Source: Syncephalis plumigaleata (Eukaryota > Zoopagomycota > Zoopagomycetes > Zoopagales > Piptocephalidaceae). From it: a DNA stretch of 64,000 nucleotides. This document shows positions 1 through 12,782 of the stretch, piece after piece. The notes beneath the pieces were generated by a model, which was given only the letters and a program-made list of their open reading frames with translations, ran no database searches and was not told the origin of the DNA. How positions within the stretch are numbered: position 1 is the first letter of the stretch; each line of letters begins with the position of its first letter. The position numbers and the translations under genes are program-made. The stretch covers positions 620,001-684,000 of the forward strand of contig JAIXMF010000004.1 in assembly GCA_025201365.1 (NCBI GenBank), in the 5' to 3' direction.

Positions 1-658
1 ATATGTATGTACTACTAAAGTTATATGTGGCGTGTTCTACAATAACTGTTATTGTTATTGTAAACGAAGAGAGCTAGAGAAAGACTGCCTCATACCACGC
101 ACGTAGCATCGTTGTCCTACATGCTTCATCTATCACATCGCCTGTTTTTGTAACTGACATAGGCACAACGTTTCATAAGTTGATTTAACTATTTAGCGTA
201 CATATATATTGTTGAACCATACTTACATACTTACCTACATACATATTTGCATACTTACTTACTAACATTTTATTACTATTATTGCTTATTACTCTTTGTT
301 CTCTCTCCTTCTCCATCATTTAGTTGACCGCCTTACAGTTGTTAGGCGTAAGCGCCGTTTACTACTATTCATCTAAATTAGCTAGTGTTCACCAATATTT
401 CAACAAGTCTATTTCAACCGTAACTTATATTGCGCCTACATTAAACTGAAGCGTAATTGAAAAAAAAGGATTCCATCAATTATCAGCTATTATATGGGTC
501 ATTTTCTCGTTCTTTTTGATTGAATATCACAAAAGACATTAGGCAGACGATATAGCGCGTTTAACATCTTTGATCATCATCATCGCCATTATCATTATTA
601 TCATTATTATTCTCGTTATTTAGTAGATTGTTACTAGCAACATTATCGACACGTACTA
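1..658. other. Intergenic region upstream of the Kelch gene
   Basis: No coding frame with convincing composition was seen on either strand. The stretch is AT-rich and ends in a low-complexity ATT/CAT-rich tract (about 575-620) just before the Kelch gene start. It probably holds that gene's promoter and 5' leader. I could not identify a TATA box with confidence. Confidence 0.5.
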
Positions 659-3600
659 ATGTTGAAAAGAAAGAGCAAGAAGGAAAAGGAGCGCAAAGAG
701 CAACAGCGCGAACAATGGGCGCGTGAGCAGCAACAAGCACGCGAGCAAAAGGAACTGGAAAATCAATTGCTGGCTGATGCCGTTGCGCGTACCACCAGCC
801 CTCCTGTACAATCACCGGCAAGTAGCAGTGGTGGCGGTATGGCACGTACAATGAGTCCCCCTATGATGAGTGGTACATCATCGCCAGGTCCATCGATTAC
901 CGCTGCTATTACGTCAACTGGTCCCAATGGTCCTAACAATGCCGGTATGCCACGTCCAAATGGTCCAAATGGTCCCAATGCCGTAGGACGCGTGCTGGTG
1001 GCGGACAACCGTTAAACTCGCCCGGTACAGGTCCAAACAAAGGTCGTCCGCCCTCTTATCCATGGTCTATCCGTCAATTGCAGCATTTAACGCCGTTTCC
1101 TCGTTGCGACTACGCGCTTTGTAGTGTAGGACCGCAGGAGATGTGTCTATTCGGCGGTCTATGCAAGGAGGGTCCGCAGAATGACGTCTACCTCATCGAT
1201 ACGCAATCACTCATTGTGACCCCTGTCCAAGTGGAGGGTGACATACCGATGCCACGCGATGGACACACCGCCGTATGCTCAAGTCATTGGGTGGTCATAT
1301 TCGGCGGTGAATCCGATGACGGTAAATGCGAGGACAGTCTATACGCGTTGAATCTAGAGACACGACACTGGATGCGTGTCAATGTTCAAGGAAACATACC
1401 GATGCGACGACGTGATCACACGGCAGTGATGGCCAACGGTGTCATGTTCATATTTGGCGGTCAATCCGACGGCTACTTCTTTAACGATCTCATGGCGTTC
1501 GACACTAGAACGCTTACTGCACCGGTACCACGCTGGGAGTTCTACGAGCCCGCTAATGATGGACCATCGGGACGTGCCGGCCATTCAACTACCGTATACC
1601 AGGATAGACTCTACGTGTTCGGTGGTACGGATGGCGAGACGTTCTTTAATGAAATGTGGTGCTACGATCTACACACATGCGTCTGGGAGCTACTTAATGT
1701 TACCGGGCACACGCCACCTGGTAGGGCGGGACATGCAGCCGCCCTTGTGGATGATTGCATTTACGTTACAGGTGGTAAAAGTGCCACCGGTAAAAATCTA
1801 AGTGATGTTGTTGCATTTCGTATTAGAAGTAAGTGATAACGTATACTAGCTAATTAACTGATCACTTATAATTAACCTATTGTATGATGATGTTTAGCAA
1901 TGCGTTGGTATACCTTCCAGCGTATGGGACCTGCTCCCACATCGAGATCGGGACATTCCATGTGCGTATTTGGCTCAAGAGTATATGTGTTAAGCGGAGA
2001 AGCGCGTGAAGGAGAGGATCCCGCTGCTATTCATGTATTAGAAGCAGGTGAGTATGACCATTCTCGTTATTATTAGTATTATTCTATTTTGTAACAATTG
2101 TAATAGGTAAAATTCGTTATCCTGCTGCACCACCTTTACAGCCACGTATACCTGCCAATCCAGATGGTCCACATCAGTACCCGACTAGACCACCGCAATC
2201 GGTGAATATGCCATCCTCCTTAGCATCACCATCACCGATGCATAATGATCCAATGTCGCATGGCGGTAATAATATGCCACAAACATCACAGCAACAATTA
2301 CCGCCAGGTGTATCGCATATCATGTCACCTACACAACGGTCTACACCACCACCGCCGACATCGACATCGTCAACATCGTCAATATCGATGAATCATCAGC
2401 GTCGTATATCAACCGATCAGCATAACGGTCATATCATGTCACCGCCCATCCGACAAGGTGCATCGCCACAATCACACAATCAAGCAGGAGCAGCAGCAGC
2501 AGCACAACGTTGGCCAAATGTACCAGGTAGCAATAGCAGCAGTGTGGTAGGATCACCAATGGATTATCGTCCAACATCACGTACAGATTCACCTGCTATC
2601 CCTAGTCCATCCAGTTATACGCATCATCAATCGAATGGAAGTATAAGTGGCAGTGTAAATGGCAGTAGTTACCGGAGCAATGATCCACATAGTAATATGG
2701 CAACTAGTCATTCTGGTATGAATCATCAGCAACAGCAACAGCCAGCAACATCTTCAAGATATACCAGATCCAGTAGTATCTAGAGCAAGACAGGATACTT
2801 TTGGACATGAAGCTGATCTACCTGACGTTTTACGTAATGATGCCGATCGATCAGAAACGGAACGACTTCATTCACCGGGTCAACCGACAAATTATCATAA
2901 TGGAGCAGTGGCGAACAATGCAACCGCATCTACTTCTACCATGAACGAGAAAGAGCATTATCAGTCATCACCACCACATAGTAGTGCGACAACAAGTCCA
3001 CCACGATCTTATAATCAGTATAATTCTACTGCTGCTACTACTACTACTACTGCATCTCATGGTTCAACAACTGAAGTAGCTGGAGGAGATACACACAACA
3101 ACAACTATCATCCACCTAATAGTAATAGTAGTAATCAGAGTGCACAATATAGTAATAATGCTAATGCCAATCGTGCACGATCCGATTCACAAAGTTCCAT
3201 CAGTAAGGGATATGCCACACCAGAGGATGTCTATCATAGACGTGTAACTCAAACGAATGAATCGCAACCACCTGCATCGTCTGCATCGTCTCGTTCTAAT
3301 ACATCTGCATACACTACAGCCGCTGGCAATGCCATCAATCATGCCAATCAATATCGTGCATCGCCTAATCATGAAAAGACAGCATCGCAATCAACGACCA
3401 CACGTCATTTAGATTTGGATACCGATCTCGAATTACCTGAACCCATTCCACGTATTGAATTAGATCAAGTTGATAAATACGATAAATACGATCGAAGTTC
3501 CACCGTGGATGGTAGTCAAATGAGTAATGATGATCAACACTCAATGATGATGCTAACAGCTGACGACGATGATGATGACGATGACGACGATGATGACGAG

Positions 3601-5725
3601 GATAACAATGATAATGGCGGTCGTGATAGACAACTTCACCTACAGCATGGCCATATGAATAATACTCATGGATCATACAATAGGCAGGATGCTTATTATG
3701 ACGACATGCTAGATCCTGAAACGCCTACATCAGCCTCGCAAGGACTACGCTCACCGATGAGTCCTAGTTATCGTAAACAGGGAAGCTTACTCTCTCATCG
3801 TAAGGAGAAACGTAGCTCACGTATCGGCGTGAATGGTGCCGGTGCATCCAATCCATACGGTGGCACTCATTACAATCATGGTGGTGGCATGTCAGCCGGT
3901 GGTGGCAAGATGGCTAGACGTCGATCGAAACGTCTATCGACCCATCGTCAATCTACGGGTCCATCACTTACCATGATTGTCGACAAGCTACGCACGAAAC
4001 GACAGGAGATAGAGTCACGCTACCAGCAAGACTCACCGTTGGACGACACGAACAGAGATGGCGGATTTAATCATCGTCCCGTGCACTATCGAACGGATAG
4101 CAACAATGCTGGCGGTGCACTACATCAGAAACGACATGAAGAAATACTACGTGGTCCAGTTGAACTGGCCAGCGGCTCATTAGCCAGTCTCATTGCCACC
4201 AATGAAATACCCGTACTACCTGCATTCGCCACTGATTTAGAAGCGGATGCCAACTTCCAAGCGGAACTCGGTCCATTTGATGGTCCTCGTCATACATTAT
4301 ATCGTAGTTTTATTCAACTAGCCAAAGAGTTGCAACAGGCAAAGGTAAGCAGCAATACCAGATATGTAAATTAGTATATTTGCTAATGATTGTAATAATA
4401 ATAATAATAATAAATAGATGGCCATAGCGGAAAGTGCACGTGAAGCAGCGGAACGTGTACGAGAAGCGGAAAAGATCAAACAAAGTGCTCTACACGAGAC
4501 TGCTTATTTAAAGGCTAAGATGGCCGCATTATCCAATGGATCAACACGTGAATTGACGCGTATAGGCGAGGAGCGAGCGGCCGACCTCGATCGAAAATTG
4601 ACCGCCGCTCTAGCGGATAATGATCGTCTACGCACGGAATTATTGGAACGGGATCGAGTGGCACCGCGAGATGCTGAATTACGTCGTCGTGCCACCGAAT
4701 CAGCGGAAGAAGCCGCGAATAGAATTCGTGAATTGGAACGATTACACGCGGAGGCGCGTGATCAAGCGGCCAAGGCTCGTGAGGAGCTGGCTCAAGCCAC
4801 TGCCGCGTCACGCGATGCGGTATCCCGTTCATTGGCCGCCGATCAAGCAACGGCCAATAAGAACAGTAAATTAGAGGAATTAGAACGTCAACTGGAACAG
4901 CATCGACGTGCGGCAGATGCAGCGGCACAAGCTGTTCGATCGGCCAACGCTCGTGCCGATGAATCGGAACGTATGTGGCAACAAACGGAGGAACGAGTAT
5001 CCGGACTCGAATCGGAACTCGACGAGGTACGCGGTGAATTGCAGGCTAAATCGGCCGAGTTGGAACGACAACGTACGCGCACCTCCGACATGGAGCGTAT
5101 GTGGCGTTCTGCTCGTAATCAAGTCACCGAACTGGAATCGATTCGTGATATGTTTGGCGATATTTCTTCCGCTAAATCAACACCACCCGGTAGTAGTCGT
5201 AGTGCAGGTGCAGGTGATAACAGCAACAGCAACAATGGTAATACCGCTCATAATGGTACATCCGATGAGCATCGACGTGATCTAGAACAACAAGTGCAAT
5301 CGTATAAAATGAGCGTGGAACAACTCAACGAGGCGATACGTCAATCGGAAAAGACGCGACAAGATACGGAACATCGTGCCGTCCAGGCTGAGAAACTCTA
5401 CGCTAAGGCACAATCTGAACTGGCCGCGTTCCGCCGTCGTTCCGTGTTCCGCCACGATCAACAAGCGAATATGTCGGCCGAATTAGCGGCATTCGAATCG
5501 CGTATCCGTGCCAAACAAGCAGAATGCGATGAAGCACAAGCGCGTGCCTCTGCTCTTCTCGCACTAATGAACGACTCGCCACCTCGTGGTATGGATGCCG
5601 ATACACGTACATTAGTAGATCGACTTATTCAACTGGAACGTGAACGTGAACAATACGAATCATCTATGAGCAGTCTACGTGCTGATCTATCACGATTACA
5701 ACACGAACGCACTGGCTTTATTTAA
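659..5725 (+). CDS. Kelch-repeat / coiled-coil protein (Tea1/Kel1-like)
   Basis: A basic, Glu/Gln-rich start (MLKRKSKKEKERKEQQ) and a low-complexity Pro/Gly linker lead into about five Kelch repeats (1078-2047). Their motifs recur as FGG followed by a paired W or Y. A Ser/Gln/Asn-rich and acidic disordered middle follows (2107-4344, with an Asp run near 3565-3600). A long heptad-rich coiled coil (4418-5725) ends the protein. Introns with good signals lie at 1829-1897, 2048-2106 and 4345-4417. N-terminal Kelch plus C-terminal coiled coil is the layout of fungal cell-end polarity factors Tea1 and Kel1, which act at cell tips. The frame changes near 985-1015 and 2719-2783 without plausible introns, so the reading assumes small indels there. 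Family call is good; exact orthology is not certain. Confidence 0.85.
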
Positions 5726-5767
5726 TATATATATAGTGTGTGTGACAATTAATATGATCACACATAA

Positions 5768-5953
5768 TCATCGTTTCCTATGTTCTTCCAACCAATTAGC
5801 GCATTTATCATTTAAATTTCGCAGTTTATTAATAAATGGATTTGTATAATTGTTAACACCATTACCATCATAGAAATGCCAATTGACACAGCATGATAAT
5901 AATAACAATCCATGTTTAGTAATGGATTCTATATTGATGGCGATAACTATCAT
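5768..5953 (-). other. Short ORF of uncertain status
   Basis: A 61-codon minus-strand frame ends in a charged tail (CANWLEEHRKR) with ordinary-looking composition. No upstream exon could be joined in phase: the only good donor nearby (about 6023) would create a stop on joining. It may be the last exon of a damaged gene or chance. No homologue recognised. Confidence 0.15.
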
Positions 5954-5976
5954 CATCAATTCTATAAGGTAGATGA

Positions 5977-6240
5977 TACAAGTGTACTAGTATAGTTGGA
6001 TATTGCCATGTCATGTACTTACAAGTAGCTATTGAGTATCGTGTATGGAATCGGGATATGGCAGCATGTCTGAATTTTATTCAGATTATCCGCAGTCATC
6101 GTGCTGATGGTCGTATTCCAACACAATTCCAACGAGGTGCCGTTCCTTCTAAGCGTTCAAGGAGAGGAGACAAGGACAACGGGGGTCCAAACAACAAAAA
6201 ACAAATTAACCGTGGCGTTATCGCGACCACACCCAGATAA
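5977..6240 (+). pseudogene. C-terminal fragment of a Fanzor/TnpB-like nuclease
   Basis: One open frame carries the motif VWNRDMAACLNFIQI followed by a short basic tail with IPTQFQRG. In eukaryotic Fanzor and other TnpB-like nucleases the third RuvC catalytic motif looks like WNRDxxAAxN, directly after a zinc-binding knuckle. Two Cys-containing positions sit just upstream here (KCTS and YCH), as expected for a worn knuckle. Nothing upstream on this strand encodes the RuvC I and II parts; the space belongs to the 3' flank of the Kelch gene, and stops close the frame at 5974. The fragment is therefore a relic. The frame could also be an unrelated small ORF, and the family call rests on one motif. 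Confidence 0.4.
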
Positions 6241-6381
6241 TATTTATTTATTCATAAAACAGAAGGCTAACTGGCAAATTGGATGGAAATGCCTGTATTT
6301 TTTAATAAAAGTTTATTATTTTTTGTGCAACTATTATATTTCCTTGCTTCTTCTTCCTCTTCTAATCTATTTTATTTAATT

Positions 6382-8394
6382 ATGGCACTTGAATGTAACT
6401 ATAGTTCAATTTATAGCGCATTAGTACAGGCACCTTCAGTTGACTATCAGACACCTGAGGCACTACAACTGTCATTGACACGGTAGTCTACCAACAAGGA
6501 CGACCACTTGTTATTCGTATGCAAGATTGGTGTATGCGTTGGCGTGAACTATTCTCGCTAAGCTGGCTACAACAACACTCGCGATATGGTAAACAGCGTG
6601 AGTAATAATTGCTGCTAGTGATAGCTCGTTCCTATTTATTTATTCCTATCATAGAGATTGAACTATATCATGTCGATAAACGAGAAGCTATAACCGATTG
6701 GACACTCGGTCAATTCACAGCGTATTTACAGGATGATGCCTCTAGTCTGTCAGCACCGATCTACGCTAAAGATATGCGCTGTCCAATCGAGTGGAAACAA
6801 ATATTAGCAGCTTGCTTGCCTGATTATTTGATTCATCTAGGTTCACATGACTTAATGCGTAAGTATCAATGAACATATCAGTAAATGTGTAGATAGCATG
6901 ACTCAATAGACTAGACGCTAATCTAATGCATTCATAGAGCATTTACCCGATATTTATAAAGCAGAAAATCTAATGTGTTATCTAGGACGAGCGGGTACAT
7001 TGTAAGTAAAGTCATAGTAAACATATTAGATACTAATAATAATGATGACGATGATGCTAATAGTACACCAGGACATGTTGATCCATGCGGTAGTATTGGT
7101 CATAACATTATGATGAATGGTGGTCCAGGTAAGATGGTAAAACAATACAACGCGTATCTGGCTATATGCTCTATTTAGTTACTAGCATGATTAATGATTA
7201 TAATGAATAATGGTAAGAATAGAAGCGACAGCAGTATGGTATATAATAGCACGGGAGAATAAACAGAAAGCCACGCAGTTCTGGCAACTTCATTCAAATC
7301 AAGAGCATTCACTCGACCTTGATAACTACTTTATGCCAATTGATATATTGAAGAAAGCGCCATTTCCTGTGTATAAAATTGAACAACGCGTAGGTGATTT
7401 AATTATTGTAAGTAGCTATCTAGTCTATGAAGTATCTATAAAATAGACATGATACATATACATATACATATAAATGTCAATAATAGATACCATCGGATGC
7501 TACACATCAAGTCATTAATCAGGTAATAACAATGGCTAGTGTATAGAATGTATTAGTAATAATAGCTTATATATATATATATATATATATGCATGTATGT
7601 ACGTACATTACACTAGGGTGACTGGTCAGTTAAAGTAGCATGGAGTCGTATTACGGTGGATTCACTCGATTATTGTATTCATAATGTACTACCAGTCTAT
7701 CGTAGGTATGACATCTATTAGTAATTGGCTATTGACAATGAGGCCGCTAATGACGATGATAATGGCAACAGTATTATGAAACCGGAGATATATCGCGCCA
7801 AGACGATTGTCGAGTATGCATTACGAGCATCGACAAACCATCTACAAGGAGTGTATCATGTAAATCAATGCAAAACATCGACAGAAATCATACGAGAATT
7901 ATTGGGTAAACATGCCGTACTGATGCGATTGCTAAGGAAACAAATGGCCGAGGAATGGCTCGAGTTAGACGATGACACGGGTAATGGCAAGGATATTGAG
8001 CTTGATATTAGTCGACCGCAAGATCATGAACGTCTACGTAAATGCGACTTTTGCGAAGCTGATATATGGAATAGATGGTATCATTGCTCACATTGTACAA
8101 CGAATGAGTTGACTGATAATGCGACACAAGGAGAAACAGCAGCAGCTGTTAACAAATCTGATGGCTACGATCTATGTATCGCATGTTTCTCCATGGGTCG
8201 AGGTTGCCGTGATCCACGTCACTTACAAGTATGGGATTATAAGCAAGCGTGTCATTTCATTCAATTGTATCAACAAGCAATCAGCGTGTACAACAAGGTA
8301 ATTGAACTGTATGCGATACCTTCACTTAATAAATGGCCTAGTTTCAATATTACACGGTAAGTGAATCAACATGATCATTCTTGATTTGTTAATA

Positions 8395-8425
<31 letters not shown>

Positions 8426-9554
8426 AGTGATCTACATAGTGAACAATTATCAGCGATGACAGTAGCGCATAAAATATACAATCACTTAAGAGATAGACGA
8501 TTTGCCGGGCATTGTCAATATTGTCAAAAAGTATCTGATTACACGCTGGTATGTAAGAAGCATGGCACAATATGTGCACGCTGCTTATGGCATCGATATC
8601 AATGGCATTTCTTTATGTGGTTGTATGAACGCAATCTCACTTGTCCCGAATGTCAGCCAAATGATAAACCAGCACTCCAACGAGGAGAGATAGCATGTAC
8701 ACAACCATTATTACGCTACAATCTACCGGAAGAAGATCCGGTACATACATTAAGTATAGTGGATCAAGAACAATGGCAATTATCCAATCATGATGATATA
8801 CAAAATGGAAATGAAGAAGAGAAGGAGAAGGCAGCAATATCAGCATCAACATCAGCATCATTGCTATCAACACCACCCTATCAAGTATGGGATACAACAT
8901 CGGTAAGCGTGTTCTTTAATTGAATAGACAGGATTAACTAATGAATTATACCATAGCTGAGTATTGCTCTTTCTTTATTTACCGAGGAACAAGGCAAGTC
9001 ATTCTGTGCCTTTCTACTTCGTTATCGATTTATCAACACACTTGGCATGCTACTTGATCGGATCGAACTAAGAGAGTGCAATTATAAACAGCTTTTCCTA
9101 TGGTATACATATCTATTACAAATGCCATCGGTAATGGCTCGTTCATTCGCTGATGTACTAGCGAGTGAGGCGTGTACATTGTATGGTAAATCACATGGAA
9201 CATCACATTCATTGGATGCATCCTCTGGGGACATTGTAAGTAAACGAGCAACTATGAACTATCAATAGTATACTTATATATATATATATATCATAGATTA
9301 AATCACCAAAAATACCCATGTCGGAAGAGCAAGAGCAAGAGCTGGCCTTATTTCTAATTGTACATCATTTTCGAAAATGTATCGTTGCTTATCCGGGTAT
9401 CGAGCATGCGCCTGCGATCACCTATAAGGATATATTCCATTGGCATGGTATTCTAGCGCATACCACTCAAGGTTATATCACTCAGTTACGAATGGTATTC
9501 GAAAAGGAGGCAAAGCTAATTATGTCACAATGTCATACAGCAATGGTATCATGA
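6382..9554 (+). CDS. JmjC-domain histone demethylase-like protein with C-terminal Cys-rich zinc modules
   Basis: Eleven exons can be joined (introns 6598-6654, 6859-6937, 7002-7063, 7129-7222, 7408-7486, 7523-7616, 7706-7771, 8357-8427, 8903-8956, 9236-9296). The JmjC core contains TPGHVDPCGSIGHNIM, whose HxD supplies two Fe(II) ligands, and DATHQVIN, whose His supplies the third. All three metal ligands are therefore present, and 2-oxoglutarate-dependent demethylase activity is expected. Two Cys-rich modules follow: one at 8040-8200 (CDFC, CSHC, CIAC) and one at 8505-8660 (CQYC, CARCLWHR, CPEC). The second resembles the R1/CDCA7-type finger of plant and fungal JmjC proteins. A single frame break occurs at about 6483 (cgGgta if one G is restored). 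The start ATG was chosen because it follows the last upstream stop-rich leader. Nuclear chromatin role inferred. Confidence 0.85.
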
Positions 9555-9721
9555 CTAATCACGTAGAAATAGATACAAATGTCATATGTTTATTGTCGTA
9601 TTAGAATAGAGGAATGATGCATACTTATAAAATAATCAATGCTCATTATTTATTGCTTATTGTTCATGTTTGCTTAGTTTCTTTTTCTCGGCTGCTTTTA
9701 CATTAGTACCCGGTGATATCA

Positions 9722-10756
9722 TCATGAAGCAGTAGTAGGTGCATCTATTAAGCTACTATAAAAACAATGTAATCGTGTAAATGTACGTTATTCGTAAGTA
9801 AATAAGCAACGAGTACTTGCCTGTCAGATGGATTGGATGATGAGCTATGATGATTAGGGCATGGCATAACAGTAGGATACGGATTATAATATGGTGTCGA
9901 TGATAAGACCGGATTAATAGGGTTGTCCGAGCAATACGATACAAATGGATTTGCACGATACTGACTGCTATTCGTTACATAGTCGGCTAGTAATGTATCT
10001 ACATTGGATGTATGATCATTTACATGATAGGGCAATGTAGTAGGCATGGCGTTACTATGAGTTACTAGTGATGAAGATGAAGATGATGATGAGATGAATA
10101 ACTTGTGTCCATGGTAGATCCATTGTAGTGATCGGCATCTTCTTGGCTAGAATAGCGTTAAAGCGCTGTCTAGTTCTTTGTTGTAACTCATTAATTGCAA
10201 CGACTACTCGATTCATACTATCACGTCGGATGAGTAATTCGGCAGCTTGTCGTATATTATCCTCCATGGCAATCTCACGATGATGACGAGCAAGCAGTGA
10301 GAAACGTTCTTGTTCTGCTGCTTGCACTAATTCCATCGAGGCAAGTACACGATTCGTATAGAGTTCTCCTAGTGCTCGACCACGATTAGTAACACCCCAT
10401 TCCAAGTGCTGGTTACGAGTATCCTGTCCTAGTGATTTGATAAAATCAGCGTGTATTACTGCATGTTCCGTCGTTTCAATACGTCGACGTTCCATGACTA
10501 ATCGATTACGACGCTCGCTGCCTGTAGGCCATTTAGTAGATTCGATAACCGCGTTGAATAAATCCATTGGTGTATAGCCTGTTGCACTAGTGGTGTCACT
10601 CGTCCTGGATTAAATCGTTCATTAATGGCAGAATATTGCCTTCAAGTAGTGTTAGCTGTTCACCCAGTATATTCAAATAGACATCACCCTCATCATTATT
10701 ATTATTGTTATTGTTATTATTATTAGTATTTGCTGCTCTATTAGATGGCTTATGTC

Positions 10757-10793
<37 letters not shown>

Positions 10794-10838
10794 ACTATTA
10801 TGATTTGGTAGAAAACGCCGGCTACTCTTTTGCTTCAT
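9722..10838 (-). CDS. Unknown Asn-rich / helical protein
   Basis: The N terminus has two Asn runs encoded by GTT/ATT trinucleotide repeats (on the + strand 10690-10793). A charged alpha-helical region follows (10120-10567) with many Arg/Glu pairs and probable coiled coil, then a Ser/Asn/Pro-rich tail. Frame changes near 10600 and 10080 separate the pieces without clear introns and look like indels. A GC-AG intron (9756-9820, donor GCAAGT) would join the tail to a short last exon ending at 9722; without it the frame stops at 9748. The start was set at the first real ATG (10838). I do not recognise the family. It lies tail to tail with the JmjC gene. Confidence 0.55.
10758..10793. repeat. (GTT)n microsatellite
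   Basis: About twelve GTT units, read as an Asn run on the minus strand inside the unknown Asn-rich gene. Length variation here would change the protein without shifting frame. Confidence 0.9.
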
Positions 10839-11393
10839 ATTGTGGACACAGCTCAATTGATAATAGACAAGAAGAGAGAATAGTAGAATGTTATAATTTT
10901 AGAGTAGACCAGCAACTTAGTTAAAGAGAGAAGCAACAAAAGAATAAGCCGTGATAAAGAAAAGAACACTCGTTACTGTATTGATTGATACGAGTATAAA
11001 TACGTTAGTATTATGCTAATCACTACTATCAATACAGTTACTACTACTGCTATCTGAAGCTATTCTCTTGATAACAAAAACAACAAAAATAATAAGATAA
11101 TACGGTAATAATGATGATGATGAGGGTACAGACGACGTCACACAATGTTGACAGCTGATCGTTAACGAGTGTTTATTGGTGAGAATGGATTTACTTTTAT
11201 TTACATGGAGAGATGCATGCTATGTGTGTGCATTATCGCCAGTTTGGCACTTGTTCCTGCATATCACTGCTGCTTCTCTTTCTCTCTCTCTCTGTTACTC
11301 TCTCGCTTATCGTTCCTCAATCTAACGTGTCTGTATATTCATATTCACAGTAGTGACTTGACTTCTTCCAAATAGGTTCTATTTTCCTGCATC
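10839..11393. other. Divergent intergenic region (Asn-rich gene / VTA1)
   Basis: No coding signal. It contains ATG-rich and AT-rich tracts, a CT-rich stretch (11276-11300) and probably the promoters of both flanking genes. No clear TATA box or operator was seen. Confidence 0.45.
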
Positions 11394-12719
11394 ATGTCAT
11401 CCATGTCAATACCGGCTGATCTTAAATTCATTTCTCCTTTTCTCACTAAGGGCAATGAGATGCAGACTCATGACGCGGTTATTGCCTATTTCTGTAAGTA
11501 ATACGCTGTACGGTTAGGGACAGTTGGCTTTCTTACTCACTCTCACTCACTGCTGAATAGGCAATGTGTATGCCGCTCAGTTGGCAGTTGAAAAAGGCGT
11601 CACTGACACTGAGAGTCGTGCGTTTCTTATAGGATTATTGGAACGATTGGAACAGGTAAGTGCTGGCAATAGTCACTTTTCATTTTCTATTGTCTAATAC
11701 GAACACACATACACACTTGTATTGGTATTTAGGAAAAGGCAGCATTGGCGGACATGAAGCACTAGAGAACAAGACGGTATCAAAGGCGTATGTCGAACAG
11801 TTTGCGCTAAATATATTTAAACGAGCGGATGATGAAGATCGTGCTGCAAAGTCGAACGCGTAAGAAGCGGAATAGACGTGAAACGAGTATGATTAAATAG
11901 TATTAATGCGTATCATACATTAGAAATACTGCTCGATCATTTCAGGCTGCATCGGTATTTTTGGAGACATGTAGTACGTTTGGAGAACTTGATGAAGATG
12001 TACGTTACATAGATATTATATATATATATACATGTTAACATTGATTTCATGTAGATTGCTCAAAAGATAAAGTATGCCAAATGGAGGGCACTTGAAATAA
12101 TTAAAGCAATCAAAAGTGGACAACCTGTAAGACCGGTAGAATCAGCGGACACCTCAACCTCAACTGATAATGAAATGTACGTATCAAATAGTCAAGTAAT
12201 GGTGATATACTTACTAACTTGTTACCACTATTAGATTTACAGTTACTGCATTGCCACCAGTAGCTGGTGTAACAAAGACATCAAATGATGATGCTGGATG
12301 GCAAGCTCCTACATGATAGAACTGAATCGACCATTACTCCCAATGTTAATACGACAGATAACAACATCAGTAGTAGCAGTAGTAATACTACTAGTCCAGT
12401 TGTAGTGAATACCACACCAACATCACCTATTCCTATAGCATCTATATCTTCTACTGCTACTACTGCTACCACCACTGCTACAGCAATGATACAGAATCAG
12501 ACCACACATACCACGAGTGCGTCTTTATCTGCAACAACAACAACAACTACAGCGACAACAGCTGCTACTACTACATCATTACCTGATCATAAGATCATTG
12601 CAGCAACACAGAAACATGCAAAGTTTGCAGTGAGTGCATTGCAATATGAGGACATTACAACGGCAGTATCACATTTACAACAAGCATTGGATCTACTACA
12701 ACCGTACATCTCTAAATAG
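11394..12719 (+). CDS. VTA1: VTA1-like ESCRT regulator (Vps4 cofactor)
   Basis: The N terminus (MSSMSIPADLKFISPFLTKG, then DAVIAYFCNVYAAQLAVEKG) matches the Vta1/LIP5 microtubule-interacting N domain. It continues with the exon reading NTARSFQAASVFLETCSTFG and then IAQKIKYAKWRALEIIKAI. The middle is a Thr/Ser-rich linker. The end carries a helical C domain with QKHAKFAVSALQYEDITTAV, the part that in yeast dimerises and stimulates the AAA ATPase Vps4 in multivesicular-body sorting. Introns: 11494-11560, 11656-11732, 11860-11923, 12000-12054, 12177-12234. The frame breaks at about 11759 (one G short) and at about 12290-12310. Strong family identification. Confidence 0.9.
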
Positions 12720-12782
12720 AATCATTGTTTTCATTAGAATCATTGTTCATTGTTCACGTATATTATGTAATAGCAGTTGAGA

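Noticed and set aside
763-1008. Minus-strand ORF opposite the Kelch gene
   Set aside because: Shadow of the Pro/Gly-rich linker on the other strand; many such shadows occur across the coiled-coil region (4504-5612).
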